Assembly (NCBI RefSeq): GCF_001014975.1 | Contig: NZ_BBXA01000013.1 | Location: forward strand, 124,001 to 188,000 | Length of the DNA stretch: 64,000 bases | Source of the DNA: Novosphingobium sp. MD-1 | Lineage (GTDB): Bacteria; Pseudomonadota; Alphaproteobacteria; Sphingomonadales; Sphingomonadaceae | Direction: 5' to 3' | Shown: in pieces, positions 1 through 8,541 of the stretch | Position numbering within the stretch: position 1 is the first letter of the stretch | How the letters are laid out: the number at the start of each line of letters is the position of its first letter | Made by a program: the position numbers and the translations under genes | The notes under the pieces: model-generated | Database searches by the model: none | Told to the model about the DNA's origin: nothing | Seen by the model: the letters and a program-made list of their open reading frames with translations, nothing else

Positions 1-1
1 C

Positions 2-364
2 GTGATTTTCAATCCGCTCAAGTTCAAGGCGCGCGCCAGCATCCTGTGGGATCATGGCCCGGTCAGCGCGCGCGTGCTGATCACGCACGTCGGGGGTTAC
101 AAGAACAACCTCGCGGTGCCCGTGCAGTCGGTGGGGAGCTTCACGCCGGTCGATTTTTCGATCAGCTGGCGCATCGGCGATCAGAAGGCGACGGGGTTCT
201 TTGACAAGGGCATGACTCTGGGCTTTGAAATGCGCAACGCGTTCGACCAGAAGCCGCCCTATGTGAACCTGGCGCCCAGCGGCAACGGCAGCGGCGGGTA
301 TGACGCCACGGCCGCCGATCCGATCGGCCGGCTGTTCGCGATCAGCGTCCGCAAGGCGTTCTGA
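2..364 (+). CDS. TonB-dependent receptor, C-terminal fragment (cut by window edge)
   Basis: Only the last ~120 residues of an outer-membrane beta-barrel receptor are present; the 5' part lies outside the window. The visible part has alternating hydrophobic/polar strands, a late FEMRNAFDQKPPYVN segment like the usual NLFDxxPPxV motif of the last strands, and ends in a C-terminal Phe (VRKAF), the signature for BAM-mediated insertion. Receptors of this family take up large or scarce ligands using TonB energy. The stop is only 26 bases before the start of the CapA-like gene, so it is probably the first visible gene of the operon that continues to 10624. The ligand cannot be told from this fragment. 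Confidence 0.85.
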   Translation: MIFNPLKFKARASILWDHGPVSARVLITHVGGYKNNLAVPVQSVGSFTPVDFSISWRIGDQKATGFFDKGMTLGFEMRNAFDQKPPYVNLAPSGNGSGGYDATAADPIGRLFAISVRKAF

Positions 365-390
365 CGATCGCGATGAGGGGGGAAGGCGGC

Positions 391-1506
391 GTGAACCGGG
401 AGGCGATCTCCATCGTGCTGGCGGGCGATCTCGTTCTTGATGAACCGGACGCACCCTACTGGCTCGACGGAATCGCGCCTGCGGTTCGCGCCGCCGATCT
501 CGCCATCGGTCATCTGGAAGTGCCACACACCGCGCGCGGAGCCGAGATGAAGGGGGACGTCCCGGCGCCCGGCGCGCCGCCCGAAAATATCGCGGCGATC
601 GCCGGGGCGGGGTTCTCCATGGTCAGCCTTGCCGGCAATCATATCGCCGACTGCGGTGCCGAAGGCATAGCCGATACCATTGCCGGGCTTGATGCGCACG
701 GCATCGCCCATGCCGGGGCGGGGCTGACACTGGCCGAAGCGCGCAAGCCGGCCGTGGTGGGCCGTAACGGCCGGCGCATCGCGTTGCTCAGCTACAATTG
801 CGTCGGTCCCGAAAGCGCCTGGGCCGGCCCGGACCGCGCTGGCTGCGCGTGGTTGCCGATCGAAACGGCGGACGGAAGCCCGGTCGCGCCCGCGGCGAAC
901 CTCGTCGCGTTGACCGACGCGGCGGTGGCGATCCTGCGCGAGGACATTGCCCGCGCGCGCACCGTGGCCGATCTGGTGCTGGTGGCGCTGCACAAGGGCA
1001 TCGTCCATACGCCCGCGCGGCTGGCCCCCTACGAACGCGCCGTGTCGCATGCGGCGATCGACGCCGGGGCGGATGTCGTGATCGGTCATCATGCGCATAT
1101 CGTGCGTGGCGTCGAATTCTATCGCGGGAAGCTGATCTTTCACGGCCTTGGCAACGGGTGCGTCGTCACCCGCGCGCTCAGCCCGGCGCAGGATCATCCG
1201 GCCCGCCGCGAATGGGCGCAGCGGCGCAAGGCGCTGTTCGGTTTCGAACCCGATCCGGCCTATACGCTGGCGCCGTTTCACCCGCAGGCGGTGAACGCGT
1301 TCCTGGGACGGATAGATTGGGGCGCGGATGGCGCCATCGTGCCGGCGATCATCCCGGTCGATGTCGAAGCGCCGGGGCGGCCGGTTCTGGCGCCGCCGGA
1401 TCGGGCCGCAGAAATACGCGCCTACGTCGATGGCATAACGCGCGATGCGGGGATGCCCGGTATCCGGATCGATGCCGATGGGCGCGTGCAAGAGGTAGCG
1501 GCATGA
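391..1506 (+). CDS. CapA/PgsA-type metallophosphatase-like protein
   Basis: About 371 residues, CapA family (poly-gamma-glutamate capsule-type, calcineurin-like fold). Visible motifs are AGD near residues 11-13, HLE at 41-43, AGNHIADCG around 81-89 (the family's NNHxxD site), LHKG near 200 (where HWGxE is usual) and GHHAH at 232-236. No signal peptide or membrane anchor is seen, unlike capsule CapA proteins. I chose GTG 391 because GGGGAAGG lies just upstream; ATG 373 in the same frame is possible. The stop overlaps the next start (ATGA), so it is co-translated with a TRAP transporter. In this catabolic operon it may be a hydrolase acting on the imported compound; that role is inference. Confidence 0.8.
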   Translation: MNREAISIVLAGDLVLDEPDAPYWLDGIAPAVRAADLAIGHLEVPHTARGAEMKGDVPAPGAPPENIAAIAGAGFSMVSLAGNHIADCGAEGIADTIAGLDAHGIAHAGAGLTLAEARKPAVVGRNGRRIALLSYNCVGPESAWAGPDRAGCAWLPIETADGSPVAPAANLVALTDAAVAILREDIARARTVADLVLVALHKGIVHTPARLAPYERAVSHAAIDAGADVVIGHHAHIVRGVEFYRGKLIFHGLGNGCVVTRALSPAQDHPARREWAQRRKALFGFEPDPAYTLAPFHPQAVNAFLGRIDWGADGAIVPAIIPVDVEAPGRPVLAPPDRAAEIRAYVDGITRDAGMPGIRIDADGRVQEVAA

Positions 1507-1952
1507 ATGTTCTTGCGCGCATCATGATCTGGACCGGCGGCACCGCGCTGATCGCGGCGGCCGGGCTCAATCTGTTGTCGGTTATCGGACGCCACACGGG
1601 CCTGCCGCTGAAAGGCGCGATCGAGCTTGTGCAGGTGGGCGTGCTGGTAGCCGGGACGCTGGCGCTCGTTGCCGCAACGCTGGCGCGCAATCACGCGCGC
1701 GTTCACCTTGTGCTGGACCGGTTGAAACCCGGCGGAGCGCATCTCGTCGAACGCCTTTCGATATTGCTGACGATGGCGTTCTATGCCGCTCTTCTTTGCG
1801 GGTCCGCGTGGCTCGCCAGCGATCTGTGGGGCAGCCAGGAAGTGAGCGAACTGCTCGGCGTGCCGTGGCGCTGGCTGAGGATGTTCCTCAACGCGGGCCT
1901 TGTCGCCGTGCTTGTCCTGCTTGCGCGTCAACTGGTGGAGCGCAAGCGCTGA
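1503..1952 (+). CDS. TRAP transporter small permease (DctQ-type)
   Basis: 149 residues with four predicted membrane segments, the size and topology of the small (Q) subunit of tripartite ATP-independent periplasmic transporters. The conserved arginine-rich loop after the second segment (LARNHARVHLVLDRL) matches the family's NxHIxVD-like region. It would sit in the inner membrane with the large subunit encoded next, using a sodium or proton gradient to import an organic acid handed over by the lipoprotein at 7510-8541. The start ATG overlaps the CapA stop by four bases and its stop shares one base with the next start, so the whole transporter is translationally coupled. Confidence 0.88.
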   Translation: MNVLARIMIWTGGTALIAAAGLNLLSVIGRHTGLPLKGAIELVQVGVLVAGTLALVAATLARNHARVHLVLDRLKPGGAHLVERLSILLTMAFYAALLCGSAWLASDLWGSQEVSELLGVPWRWLRMFLNAGLVAVLVLLARQLVERKR

Positions 1953-3259
1953 TGTTCGCCACGCCTGAAACCGGCCTGATCGGCCTTGTCCTGCTGTTCG
2001 CGTTGCTGATTTCGGGTGTACCGATCGGCGTGTCGCTGGGGCTTGTCGGCGCCGGCGGTTTGATCGTTGCGCTGGGCTTCGAACCCGCGCTGATCAAGGC
2101 CGGCGTGATCGTGGTGGAAACGTTGACACGCTACGAACTGGGCACGCTGCCGTTGTTCATGCTGATGGCGCATCTGTTCTTTTCGGCCAATGCCAGCCGC
2201 GACCTGTTCGATGCCGCGGCCAAGCTGGTCGGGCACAGACGTGGCGGGCTTGCCTATGCCTCGATCGGCGGGTGCGCGGGCTTCGGCGCGATCAACGGAT
2301 CGAGCCTTGCCACCGCCGCCACGATCGGGCTCGTGGCCCTGCCGGAAATGCGCCAGCGCGGCTATTCGGACGCGCTCGCCACGGGAACGGTCGCGGCAGG
2401 GGGCACGCTGGGTCAGATGCTTCCGCCGTCCGGCGCGCTGATTGTCTATGGCATCATCGCGGAACAGTCCGTGGGGAAGCTGTTCACGGCAACGCTGATT
2501 CCCGGCATCTCGCAGATGCTGTTCTATTGCCTCGTCGTCTGGTTGCTGGTGCGCTGGCGGCCTTCGATCGCCCCGGCGAGCGAGCGGGCGACCTGGCGCG
2601 AACGCGGGCAGGCCATGCTGCGCATCGCGGACATGCTCGGGTTGTTGTGCCTTGTGCTGGGCGGGATCGTGCTGGGGTGGTTCAGCCCGTCCGAAGCCTC
2701 GTCGATCGGCACCGTTGGCGCTCTGGCAATCACGGCCTGGCGGGGGCGCCTGACGCGGGAAGTGCTGTTCCGCGCCTTTTCCGAAACGCTGCGGACCAGC
2801 GGTCTGATCTTTCTGGTCATCATCGGCGCGCTTGTGTTCTCGACGTTCATCAGCGTGACAGGCCTTACCGATGCCGTCGGCCATTGGGTAACCGGCCTTG
2901 CCCTGGGAACGATTCCGACGCTGATCGTCGTGGCGGGGCTTCTGCTTTTGCTCGGCTCCGTGCTCGATGGCCTGGCGCTGATGCTGTTGACCACGCCGAT
3001 CCTTTTGCCCGTGGTGGAAAGCGTGGGCATGTCGCCGATCTGGTTTGGCATCTTCATCACCCGCGCGATGGAAATCGGCTTCGTTCATCCGCCGCTCGGC
3101 ATGAATCTCTACGTGATCCAGGGCGTCGCCAAGGACGTGAGCATCAACCGCATCTTCAAGGGGGTGATGCCGTTTCTCGCCAGCGACCTGGTCCATCTTC
3201 TTCTTCTGATCCTGTTTCCCGCGATGGCCCTGTGGCTGCCGGGCCTTTTCGGACAATGA
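1952..3259 (+). CDS. TRAP transporter large permease (DctM-type)
   Basis: 435 residues, polytopic, about 12 hydrophobic segments. Family features include the N-terminal LLISGVPIGVSLGLVG segment, the GxxNGSSLATAATIG region, the GGTLGQMLPPSG segment and the late HPPLGMNLYVIQGVAKD segment. It is the ion-coupled transmembrane channel of the TRAP system and pairs with the DctQ-type subunit upstream. The start overlaps the previous stop as TGATG, and its own stop overlaps the next gene as ATGA. The binding protein is separated from the permeases by three enzyme genes, which is unusual for a TRAP operon and suggests import and CoA activation evolved as one unit. Confidence 0.93.
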   Translation: MFATPETGLIGLVLLFALLISGVPIGVSLGLVGAGGLIVALGFEPALIKAGVIVVETLTRYELGTLPLFMLMAHLFFSANASRDLFDAAAKLVGHRRGGLAYASIGGCAGFGAINGSSLATAATIGLVALPEMRQRGYSDALATGTVAAGGTLGQMLPPSGALIVYGIIAEQSVGKLFTATLIPGISQMLFYCLVVWLLVRWRPSIAPASERATWRERGQAMLRIADMLGLLCLVLGGIVLGWFSPSEASSIGTVGALAITAWRGRLTREVLFRAFSETLRTSGLIFLVIIGALVFSTFISVTGLTDAVGHWVTGLALGTIPTLIVVAGLLLLLGSVLDGLALMLLTTPILLPVVESVGMSPIWFGIFITRAMEIGFVHPPLGMNLYVIQGVAKDVSINRIFKGVMPFLASDLVHLLLLILFPAMALWLPGLFGQ

Positions 3260-4149
3260 CCATGATTGCATCACTCGGCCCGGATTTGCCGCAAGACCTG
3301 CTTGCCGCCACAGGCGTGCATGCCGGTTTGCTTCCCTGGGACATCGACCGCGAAACGCCCGCCGCAGACCGCTGGCTGGAGAGCAAGTTTCCGCGCTGGA
3401 CCTATTCCGTCCTGCAAGACTGGCTGGATGGCCGGCTCGACCACCTGGATGCCGTGGTGTTTTCCCGTGCCGACGATGGCGCGCAGCGCCTTTACTACTA
3501 CATCAGCGAGCTGCGCCGGCTCGGCGAGGTCGGCGGCCCCGAACCGTTGATCTTCGATGTCGCCAAGATCGGACGTGCCAGCAGCGCACAGCACATGGTT
3601 GCCAGCGTGCGCAAGCTGGCCGAGCGTCTTGGCGTCGGTGAGATCGCGCTTGAGCGGGGCATCGCGGAAACCAACGTTCGCCGGGCGAATGCGACTGCTG
3701 CGGCGGATGCGCAGCCCGGGCGGGTCTGCCTGATCGCGGGTACGCCGCCCCCGGATCGCCGGCTGCATGGCATGGTCGAACGCGCCGGCTGGATCGCGGC
3801 CGGTGAAACGCTGGGCGATGCGTGGGCGGACCCGGGGCCGCCGGTCGAGGAAGGCACTGGCGATCCGTTCGCCGCGCTTGCTCGTCAGCTTCACGCGAGG
3901 CGCGCGGATGTGCGGGCGTTTTTCGATCGCGCGCAGGCGCTGGAAGCGCAGGCGGACGAATGCGGCGCATTGGCGGCGGTGCTGTGGTTCGCCGAAGAGG
4001 ACGATGCCCGCGTCTGGCATCTGCCCGCGCAGCGCGATGTCCTGGCAAGGATCGATATTCCCGCGCTGATCCTGACGCGGCGCGATTGGCGCGCGAACGA
4101 TGGCGTGGATGCCGAGATCGCCGCTTTCCTGCAGGGAGGCGCCGCATGA
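3256..4149 (+). CDS. 2-hydroxyacyl-CoA dehydratase-type subunit, cysteine-poor
   Basis: 297 residues. The pattern FSRADDGAQRLYYYISELRR at 69-88, with an alternating alpha/beta layout, resembles the smaller subunit of the 2-hydroxyacyl-CoA dehydratase/benzoyl-CoA reductase family (HgdB/BcrB-type). These enzymes normally hold a [4Fe-4S] cluster in each subunit through three cysteines. Here only two cysteines exist (near 158 and 236), and the region before the first helix bundle has none, so this subunit probably carries no cluster of its own. It is coupled to the CoA-transferase downstream and lies two genes before its likely partner at 6227. ATG 3256 is used by overlap; ATG 3262 is the alternative. 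Family assignment is by pattern only. Confidence 0.62.
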   Translation: MTMIASLGPDLPQDLLAATGVHAGLLPWDIDRETPAADRWLESKFPRWTYSVLQDWLDGRLDHLDAVVFSRADDGAQRLYYYISELRRLGEVGGPEPLIFDVAKIGRASSAQHMVASVRKLAERLGVGEIALERGIAETNVRRANATAAADAQPGRVCLIAGTPPPDRRLHGMVERAGWIAAGETLGDAWADPGPPVEEGTGDPFAALARQLHARRADVRAFFDRAQALEAQADECGALAAVLWFAEEDDARVWHLPAQRDVLARIDIPALILTRRDWRANDGVDAEIAAFLQGGAA

Positions 4150-6230
4150 AGCCGCTTGCTGGCCATCGTGTCGCCGTGCTCGGCGGCATGGCGGAACGCC
4201 CTCTCGCACGGTTCCTGGTCTCGCTTGGGGCCGAGCTTGGCGGCGCGGTCGAAGGCGCCTCGTTCGTGATCGATGACATCGGGCTGGAAGGGCTGGCTGG
4301 CGTTGCCGTGCCGGACGCGGCCATTCACGTGTCGGTCACGCCTTTTGGGTCCGGCGGCCCGCGCTCCGGCTGGAAGGGTGGGGAACTGGTTGCCTCGGCA
4401 ATGGGCGGCGCTTTGCGCGTTACCGGAGAGCCGGGACTGCCGCCGGTGAAAGAGGCGGGCGACGCCTGCACCTTCCACGCCGACATGGTTGCGGCGTCCG
4501 GCGCGATGGCCGCGCATTATGCGCGCGGCACGCACGGCAAGGGGCAGCATGTCGATGTCTCGATCCAGCAGGTCGCGTTCAGCCGCAATTTCAACGGCGT
4601 GCTGTGCTGGCAATTCGACCGGCGCAAGCTTGCGCGCGTTGGTGGAGCGCTGGCCTATGGCCAGGCCACTGTCCGCGCGATCTGGCGGCTGGCGGACGGC
4701 TGGTGCTTCCATTCGCTGATGACGGGGCGGCTGGGCGCGCCCGCCAACCAGGCGCTGTCCGACTGGATCGACGATGCCGGTATGCCAAACCCGCTGCGCG
4801 GCACGGACTGGCTGGCGTACAACCGTTCGACGCTGCCAGCGGAAACGCGGGCGATCTGGGAAGCCGCGATCGACGCGTTCTTCCGTTCGCGCACGAAGCG
4901 GGAAATCGCCATCGAGGGGCTGCGGCGCGGCATCAACGCGTGCGTGGCGAACGAGCCGTCGGATGTGCTGGCCGATCCCCATCTTGCCGCGCGCTCCTTC
5001 TTCGACACGCCATCGGGATTGCCCGACCGCTTTGCGACGTTCCGTCCGGGGGCCACGCCAGCGGCGCCCGCCGTCCATGCCGGCGCTCGCCCCGGTCCGC
5101 TTGCGGGCGTGCGCGTGCTGGATTTCGCCTGGGCGCTGGTGGGTTCGATCACGACCAAGACGCTGGGCGATCTCGGCGCCGAGGTGGTGAAGATCGAAAG
5201 CCGCACGCGGCCCGATCTGGCGCGGCTGGACGTGCAGGTTTCGGCATCGCAGGCCGGCAACTGGGACGATAAGCCCTGGTTCGCGCATCTCAATTCGTCC
5301 AAGCGCAGTGTTTCCTTGAACATGAAGAAGCCGGAGGCGCGCGAACTGATCGATCCGCTGATCGATTGGGCCGACGTCGTTGTCGAAAACTTCTCGCCCG
5401 GTACGATGAAGAAGCTGGGCCTCGACTACGATGCGCTGGCGGCGCGCAACCCGGGTATCGTCATGGTATCGGGCAGCGTATTCGGCCAGACCGGCCCGCT
5501 GGCGCAGGAATGGGGCGTGGACGGCACGGGCGGCGCGCTTTCCGGGCGCACCTTCCTGACGGGTTATCCCGATCGCGATCCGGTGATCCCGGGGGCCGTT
5601 CCGTATGGTGACGTGATCGTGCCATACGTGATGGCGGGCTCGGTCGCGGCGGCGCTCCAGCACCGGCGGGAAACCGGCCTCGGCTGCCATATCGATGCCT
5701 CCATGTACGAAATCTGCGTGCAGCAGATGCGGGACTATCTCGCGGCAGCCAAGCGTGGCGAACGCCCCCAACGGGCGGGCAATGCCGATCCGCGCGTGCT
5801 GTTCCAGGATGTGTTCCCGGCGCTGGGCGATGACCGGTGGGTGGCGATCACCGTTTTTGGGGAACAGGACCGGGCGCGGCTGGCGGCGATCGCCGGCACC
5901 GACATTGCGGCATGGACGTCCGTGCGGGAAGATCGGGCGATCGCGGCGGAACTGCAGGCGGCCGGCATTGCGTGCGGCGTGGTGCAGGATTGTCAGGACA
6001 TGATCGATGCCGATCCGCAGCTGGCGGGGCGGGGTGCGCTGGTGACGCTGGATCATCCGCTGCTGGGGCCATTTGGCCATATCGCCACGCCGATCCTGTT
6101 CTCCCGGGATCGGCCCGCGCCCTTCCGCGCACCGCGCATGGGCGAACACGTACACGCCATCGCCCGTGACCTTTGCGGCCTGTCCGAAGCCCGCATCGCC
6201 GAACTCGAAGCGGCAGGAGTATTCCAATGA
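4146..6230 (+). CDS. Double-length class III (CaiB/BaiF) CoA-transferase
   Basis: 694 residues made of two CaiB/BaiF-like units. The C-terminal unit (from about 318) is canonical: LAGVRVLDFAWAL start, LGAEVVKIE nucleotide-handle motif, VVENFSPGTMKKLGL, and a probable catalytic Asp near 489 in VPYGDVIVP, the position of D169 in formyl-CoA transferase. The N-terminal unit is shortened by roughly 55 residues before its own candidate Asp (near 113, FHADMVAASG) but keeps the HGKGQHVDVSIQQ motif. Class III enzymes move CoA between acids through acyl-aspartyl intermediates and are intertwined dimers; a fused polypeptide can mimic that dimer. It overlaps both neighbours by four bases. Its likely job is to activate the acid brought in by the TRAP system. 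Confidence 0.88.
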   Translation: MKPLAGHRVAVLGGMAERPLARFLVSLGAELGGAVEGASFVIDDIGLEGLAGVAVPDAAIHVSVTPFGSGGPRSGWKGGELVASAMGGALRVTGEPGLPPVKEAGDACTFHADMVAASGAMAAHYARGTHGKGQHVDVSIQQVAFSRNFNGVLCWQFDRRKLARVGGALAYGQATVRAIWRLADGWCFHSLMTGRLGAPANQALSDWIDDAGMPNPLRGTDWLAYNRSTLPAETRAIWEAAIDAFFRSRTKREIAIEGLRRGINACVANEPSDVLADPHLAARSFFDTPSGLPDRFATFRPGATPAAPAVHAGARPGPLAGVRVLDFAWALVGSITTKTLGDLGAEVVKIESRTRPDLARLDVQVSASQAGNWDDKPWFAHLNSSKRSVSLNMKKPEARELIDPLIDWADVVVENFSPGTMKKLGLDYDALAARNPGIVMVSGSVFGQTGPLAQEWGVDGTGGALSGRTFLTGYPDRDPVIPGAVPYGDVIVPYVMAGSVAAALQHRRETGLGCHIDASMYEICVQQMRDYLAAAKRGERPQRAGNADPRVLFQDVFPALGDDRWVAITVFGEQDRARLAAIAGTDIAAWTSVREDRAIAAELQAAGIACGVVQDCQDMIDADPQLAGRGALVTLDHPLLGPFGHIATPILFSRDRPAPFRAPRMGEHVHAIARDLCGLSEARIAELEAAGVFQ

Positions 6231-7513
6231 GTGAAGCCACCGGACAGCGCAGCCGCAAGGACCTGGCCTGCACCGCCGCCGCCAACGCCTACCAGAAGCA
6301 GTTCGGCATCGATCTGAAGCGCCGGGTGGTGGATGAAGGCGAACCTTTCGCCATCGTCCAGGCCGATACGCCGCACGAGATCTTTCACGTGATGGACATC
6401 CCGATCATCACCAACCAGTGGTGGTCGGCCTACATTTCGGCCAAGCAGCTTTCGAACCAGTACTTCGAAGTGATGGCGCGCCATGGCTTTCCGGAGAATA
6501 GCTGCAAGTATTGTTCGCTGGGTCTTGCCTGCACGCTGGCCAACGATCCCAAGTCCGCGCCGTGGGGCGGGTTGCCCAAGCCGACCGTGCTGGTCGCGCG
6601 GATGACCTGCGATTGCATCCAGCACGTCTTCGGCCAGTGGGCCGAGGCGCTGGGTAGCGAGTTCTTCCCGATGGAGGCGCCCGCGTGGGAGCACAAGGAC
6701 CCGCGCTGGTTCGCGCATTCCCGCAACGACTGGCAGGAAATCTACGATGCCGACCGCATCGCGCTGATGGTTTCCGAGATGCGCGACCTTATCGCGCTGC
6801 TGGAAAATCGCACCGGCCGCAAGTTCGACGAAGCCAGGCTCCATCACCTGATGGAGCGGATCAACGAGCAGGAAGGGTATATCTGGGAGGCCGCGCAGGC
6901 GATCGGCCGCGCGCGTCCGTGCCCGGTATCCATCGCCGAACAGATGCCCAACACCATGATCCCGCAATGGCACCGGGGATCGGACTGGGCGGTGGATCAT
7001 GCTCGTCGCTTCCGCGATGAAGTGATGGAGCGCATCGCCAGCGGGGCGGGCACCGCCGCGCATGAGAAGATCCGGTTGATGTGGATCGGTGCCGGGGTGT
7101 GGCACGACCCGGGCTTCTACCAGGCGCTGGAAGAGCGGCTCGGCGCCGTGTTCGTCTGGTCCATGTACATGCCGTTCGCCGGGCCGCAGTATATCCGCGA
7201 GTTGCACGGACGCCCGATGGATGCCCTGGCCAGCCGTATCTGCTCGATGAACGAGGTGTTGCACCTTCCGCCGTGGATGAACGGCTGGATGACCAGCGAG
7301 GCGGAGCGCTGCGGGATCGATGCTTGCGTCGTGCTGTTGCCGCCGGACAACCGGCTCTCGCAATCGGGCACGAAGATCACCGCGCAATCGCTGGAAGCGG
7401 CGGGCGTCCCCGTCCTTTCGATCGACGCGGACATGGTCGATGCCAAGAACTGGAATCACGACCGCATGGTGACGCTGGTTGCCGATTTCCTGGTCGCGCG
7501 GGGGCTTGCGTGA
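6227..7513 (+). CDS. 2-hydroxyacyl-CoA dehydratase/benzoyl-CoA reductase-type subunit
   Basis: 428 residues of the HgdB/BcrC-like family, whose members eliminate water from 2-hydroxyacyl-CoAs or reduce aromatic acyl-CoAs by low-potential radical chemistry. The N-terminal half holds a cysteine cluster (C93, C96, C102, then C128 and C130 in MTCDCIQH) that could ligate an iron-sulfur cluster; further cysteines lie near 232, 339, 362 and 367. The GFPENSC segment corresponds to the family's GxPxxLC site. Its partner is probably the cysteine-poor subunit at 3256. The ATP-driven activator (HgdC/BadF type) that charges such enzymes is not in the window. Because these enzymes are usually oxygen sensitive, an aerobic host is odd. 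The start overlaps the upstream stop (ATGA). Confidence 0.78.
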   Translation: MSEATGQRSRKDLACTAAANAYQKQFGIDLKRRVVDEGEPFAIVQADTPHEIFHVMDIPIITNQWWSAYISAKQLSNQYFEVMARHGFPENSCKYCSLGLACTLANDPKSAPWGGLPKPTVLVARMTCDCIQHVFGQWAEALGSEFFPMEAPAWEHKDPRWFAHSRNDWQEIYDADRIALMVSEMRDLIALLENRTGRKFDEARLHHLMERINEQEGYIWEAAQAIGRARPCPVSIAEQMPNTMIPQWHRGSDWAVDHARRFRDEVMERIASGAGTAAHEKIRLMWIGAGVWHDPGFYQALEERLGAVFVWSMYMPFAGPQYIRELHGRPMDALASRICSMNEVLHLPPWMNGWMTSEAERCGIDACVVLLPPDNRLSQSGTKITAQSLEAAGVPVLSIDADMVDAKNWNHDRMVTLVADFLVARGLA

Positions 7514-8541
7514 AACGCCTGGTGCTGGCCCTGGCAATGCTGATCAGCGCCTGCGCGCGGCCGGCTTCGCCGGGTGTGACCGAGCTGACCTATGCAACGC
7601 CGTACAGCCCGAACCATCCGTTCAGCAAAGCGGATCAGGCGTGGATGGCGTTCGTGGAGAAGCGCTCGCACGGCCGTATCCGGATTCGTCCCAGCTGGTC
7701 GGGCGCGCTCCTTTCGTCGGATATGTCGATGGAGGAACTCCGTCACGGTGTGGCGGACGTGGGGTTGATAACGCCGATCTACGCGCGCGGCGGCACCCAT
7801 CTGCTGCGCATCCAGACCGGCTTCTACAGCGGCGCGGACAGCGTGGAATCGCAGGTGGCGCTCTATCGCTGCATTGCCGCTGCGGAGCCTGAAATCGGCC
7901 GCGAGCTTCAGGGCCTCAAGGTTCTGGCGGTTCAGGGCGGATCGCTGGCTGGCATCGTTACGACAAACCGGCAGGTGCGCAGCCTTGCCGATCTGCGCGG
8001 CCTGCGTTTGCGGGCGCCGACGGAATTGCTGACGGTGCTGGAATCGCTTGGAGCCGATCCCGTCAACATGCCGATGGCGGATGTCTATTCGTCCATGGCC
8101 AAGGGCGTGATCGATGGCGTGATCGCGCCAGGCGATACCTTCAAGGCTTTGCATTTTGCGGAAGTGGCCAGGTATTACAACACGCTGGCTGTCCCGCGCG
8201 GTGCCTATCCCGCAAGGGCAATGGGGGCTGCGCGCTGGAACAGCCTGACGGATGAGGAACGCGCCATCCTGACCGAAGCTCAACCCGTATGGGAAGCGGC
8301 GCTGGCGCGGGAAATCCGTGTCGCGCTGGACAAGGGTATGGAGGAGGCGCGCGCGCGGCATGTCGTGATCAGCGGCGTTTCTCCGTCCGAACAGGCGCGT
8401 TTCGATGCGCTTTATCTGCGGGATTCCGAAGCCAATGCCCGGGCGCTCGCGCGTTTTGGCCTTGATGGAATGAGAGCGTTTCGCACCGCGCGCGCCGCCG
8501 TGCGCGGCCGCGACCGGATCGAATGTGGGGGCAAATCATGA
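7510..8541 (+). CDS. TRAP transporter solute-binding lipoprotein (DctP-type)
   Basis: 343 residues. A short signal peptide ends in a lipobox (LISAC, Cys about 17), so the mature protein should be a periplasmic lipoprotein. The body follows the DctP family: YSPNHPFSKADQAWMAFVEK early, then ADLRGLRLRAPTELLTVLESLGADPVNMPMADVY, with the conserved Arg that salt-bridges the substrate carboxylate expected in GLRLRAP (about 163-169), and VIDGVIAPGDTFKALHFAE. It captures an organic acid and delivers it to the permeases at 1503-3259. The start is GTG, overlapping the previous stop as GTGA. The carboxylate-specific Arg supports an acid substrate; its identity is unknown. Confidence 0.9.
   Translation: MKRLVLALAMLISACARPASPGVTELTYATPYSPNHPFSKADQAWMAFVEKRSHGRIRIRPSWSGALLSSDMSMEELRHGVADVGLITPIYARGGTHLLRIQTGFYSGADSVESQVALYRCIAAAEPEIGRELQGLKVLAVQGGSLAGIVTTNRQVRSLADLRGLRLRAPTELLTVLESLGADPVNMPMADVYSSMAKGVIDGVIAPGDTFKALHFAEVARYYNTLAVPRGAYPARAMGAARWNSLTDEERAILTEAQPVWEAALAREIRVALDKGMEEARARHVVISGVSPSEQARFDALYLRDSEANARALARFGLDGMRAFRTARAAVRGRDRIECGGKS

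Noticed and set aside
259..1491. 410-codon minus-strand open frame opposite the CapA-like gene
   Set aside because: Composition is that of a shadow, and it overlaps two supported plus-strand genes.
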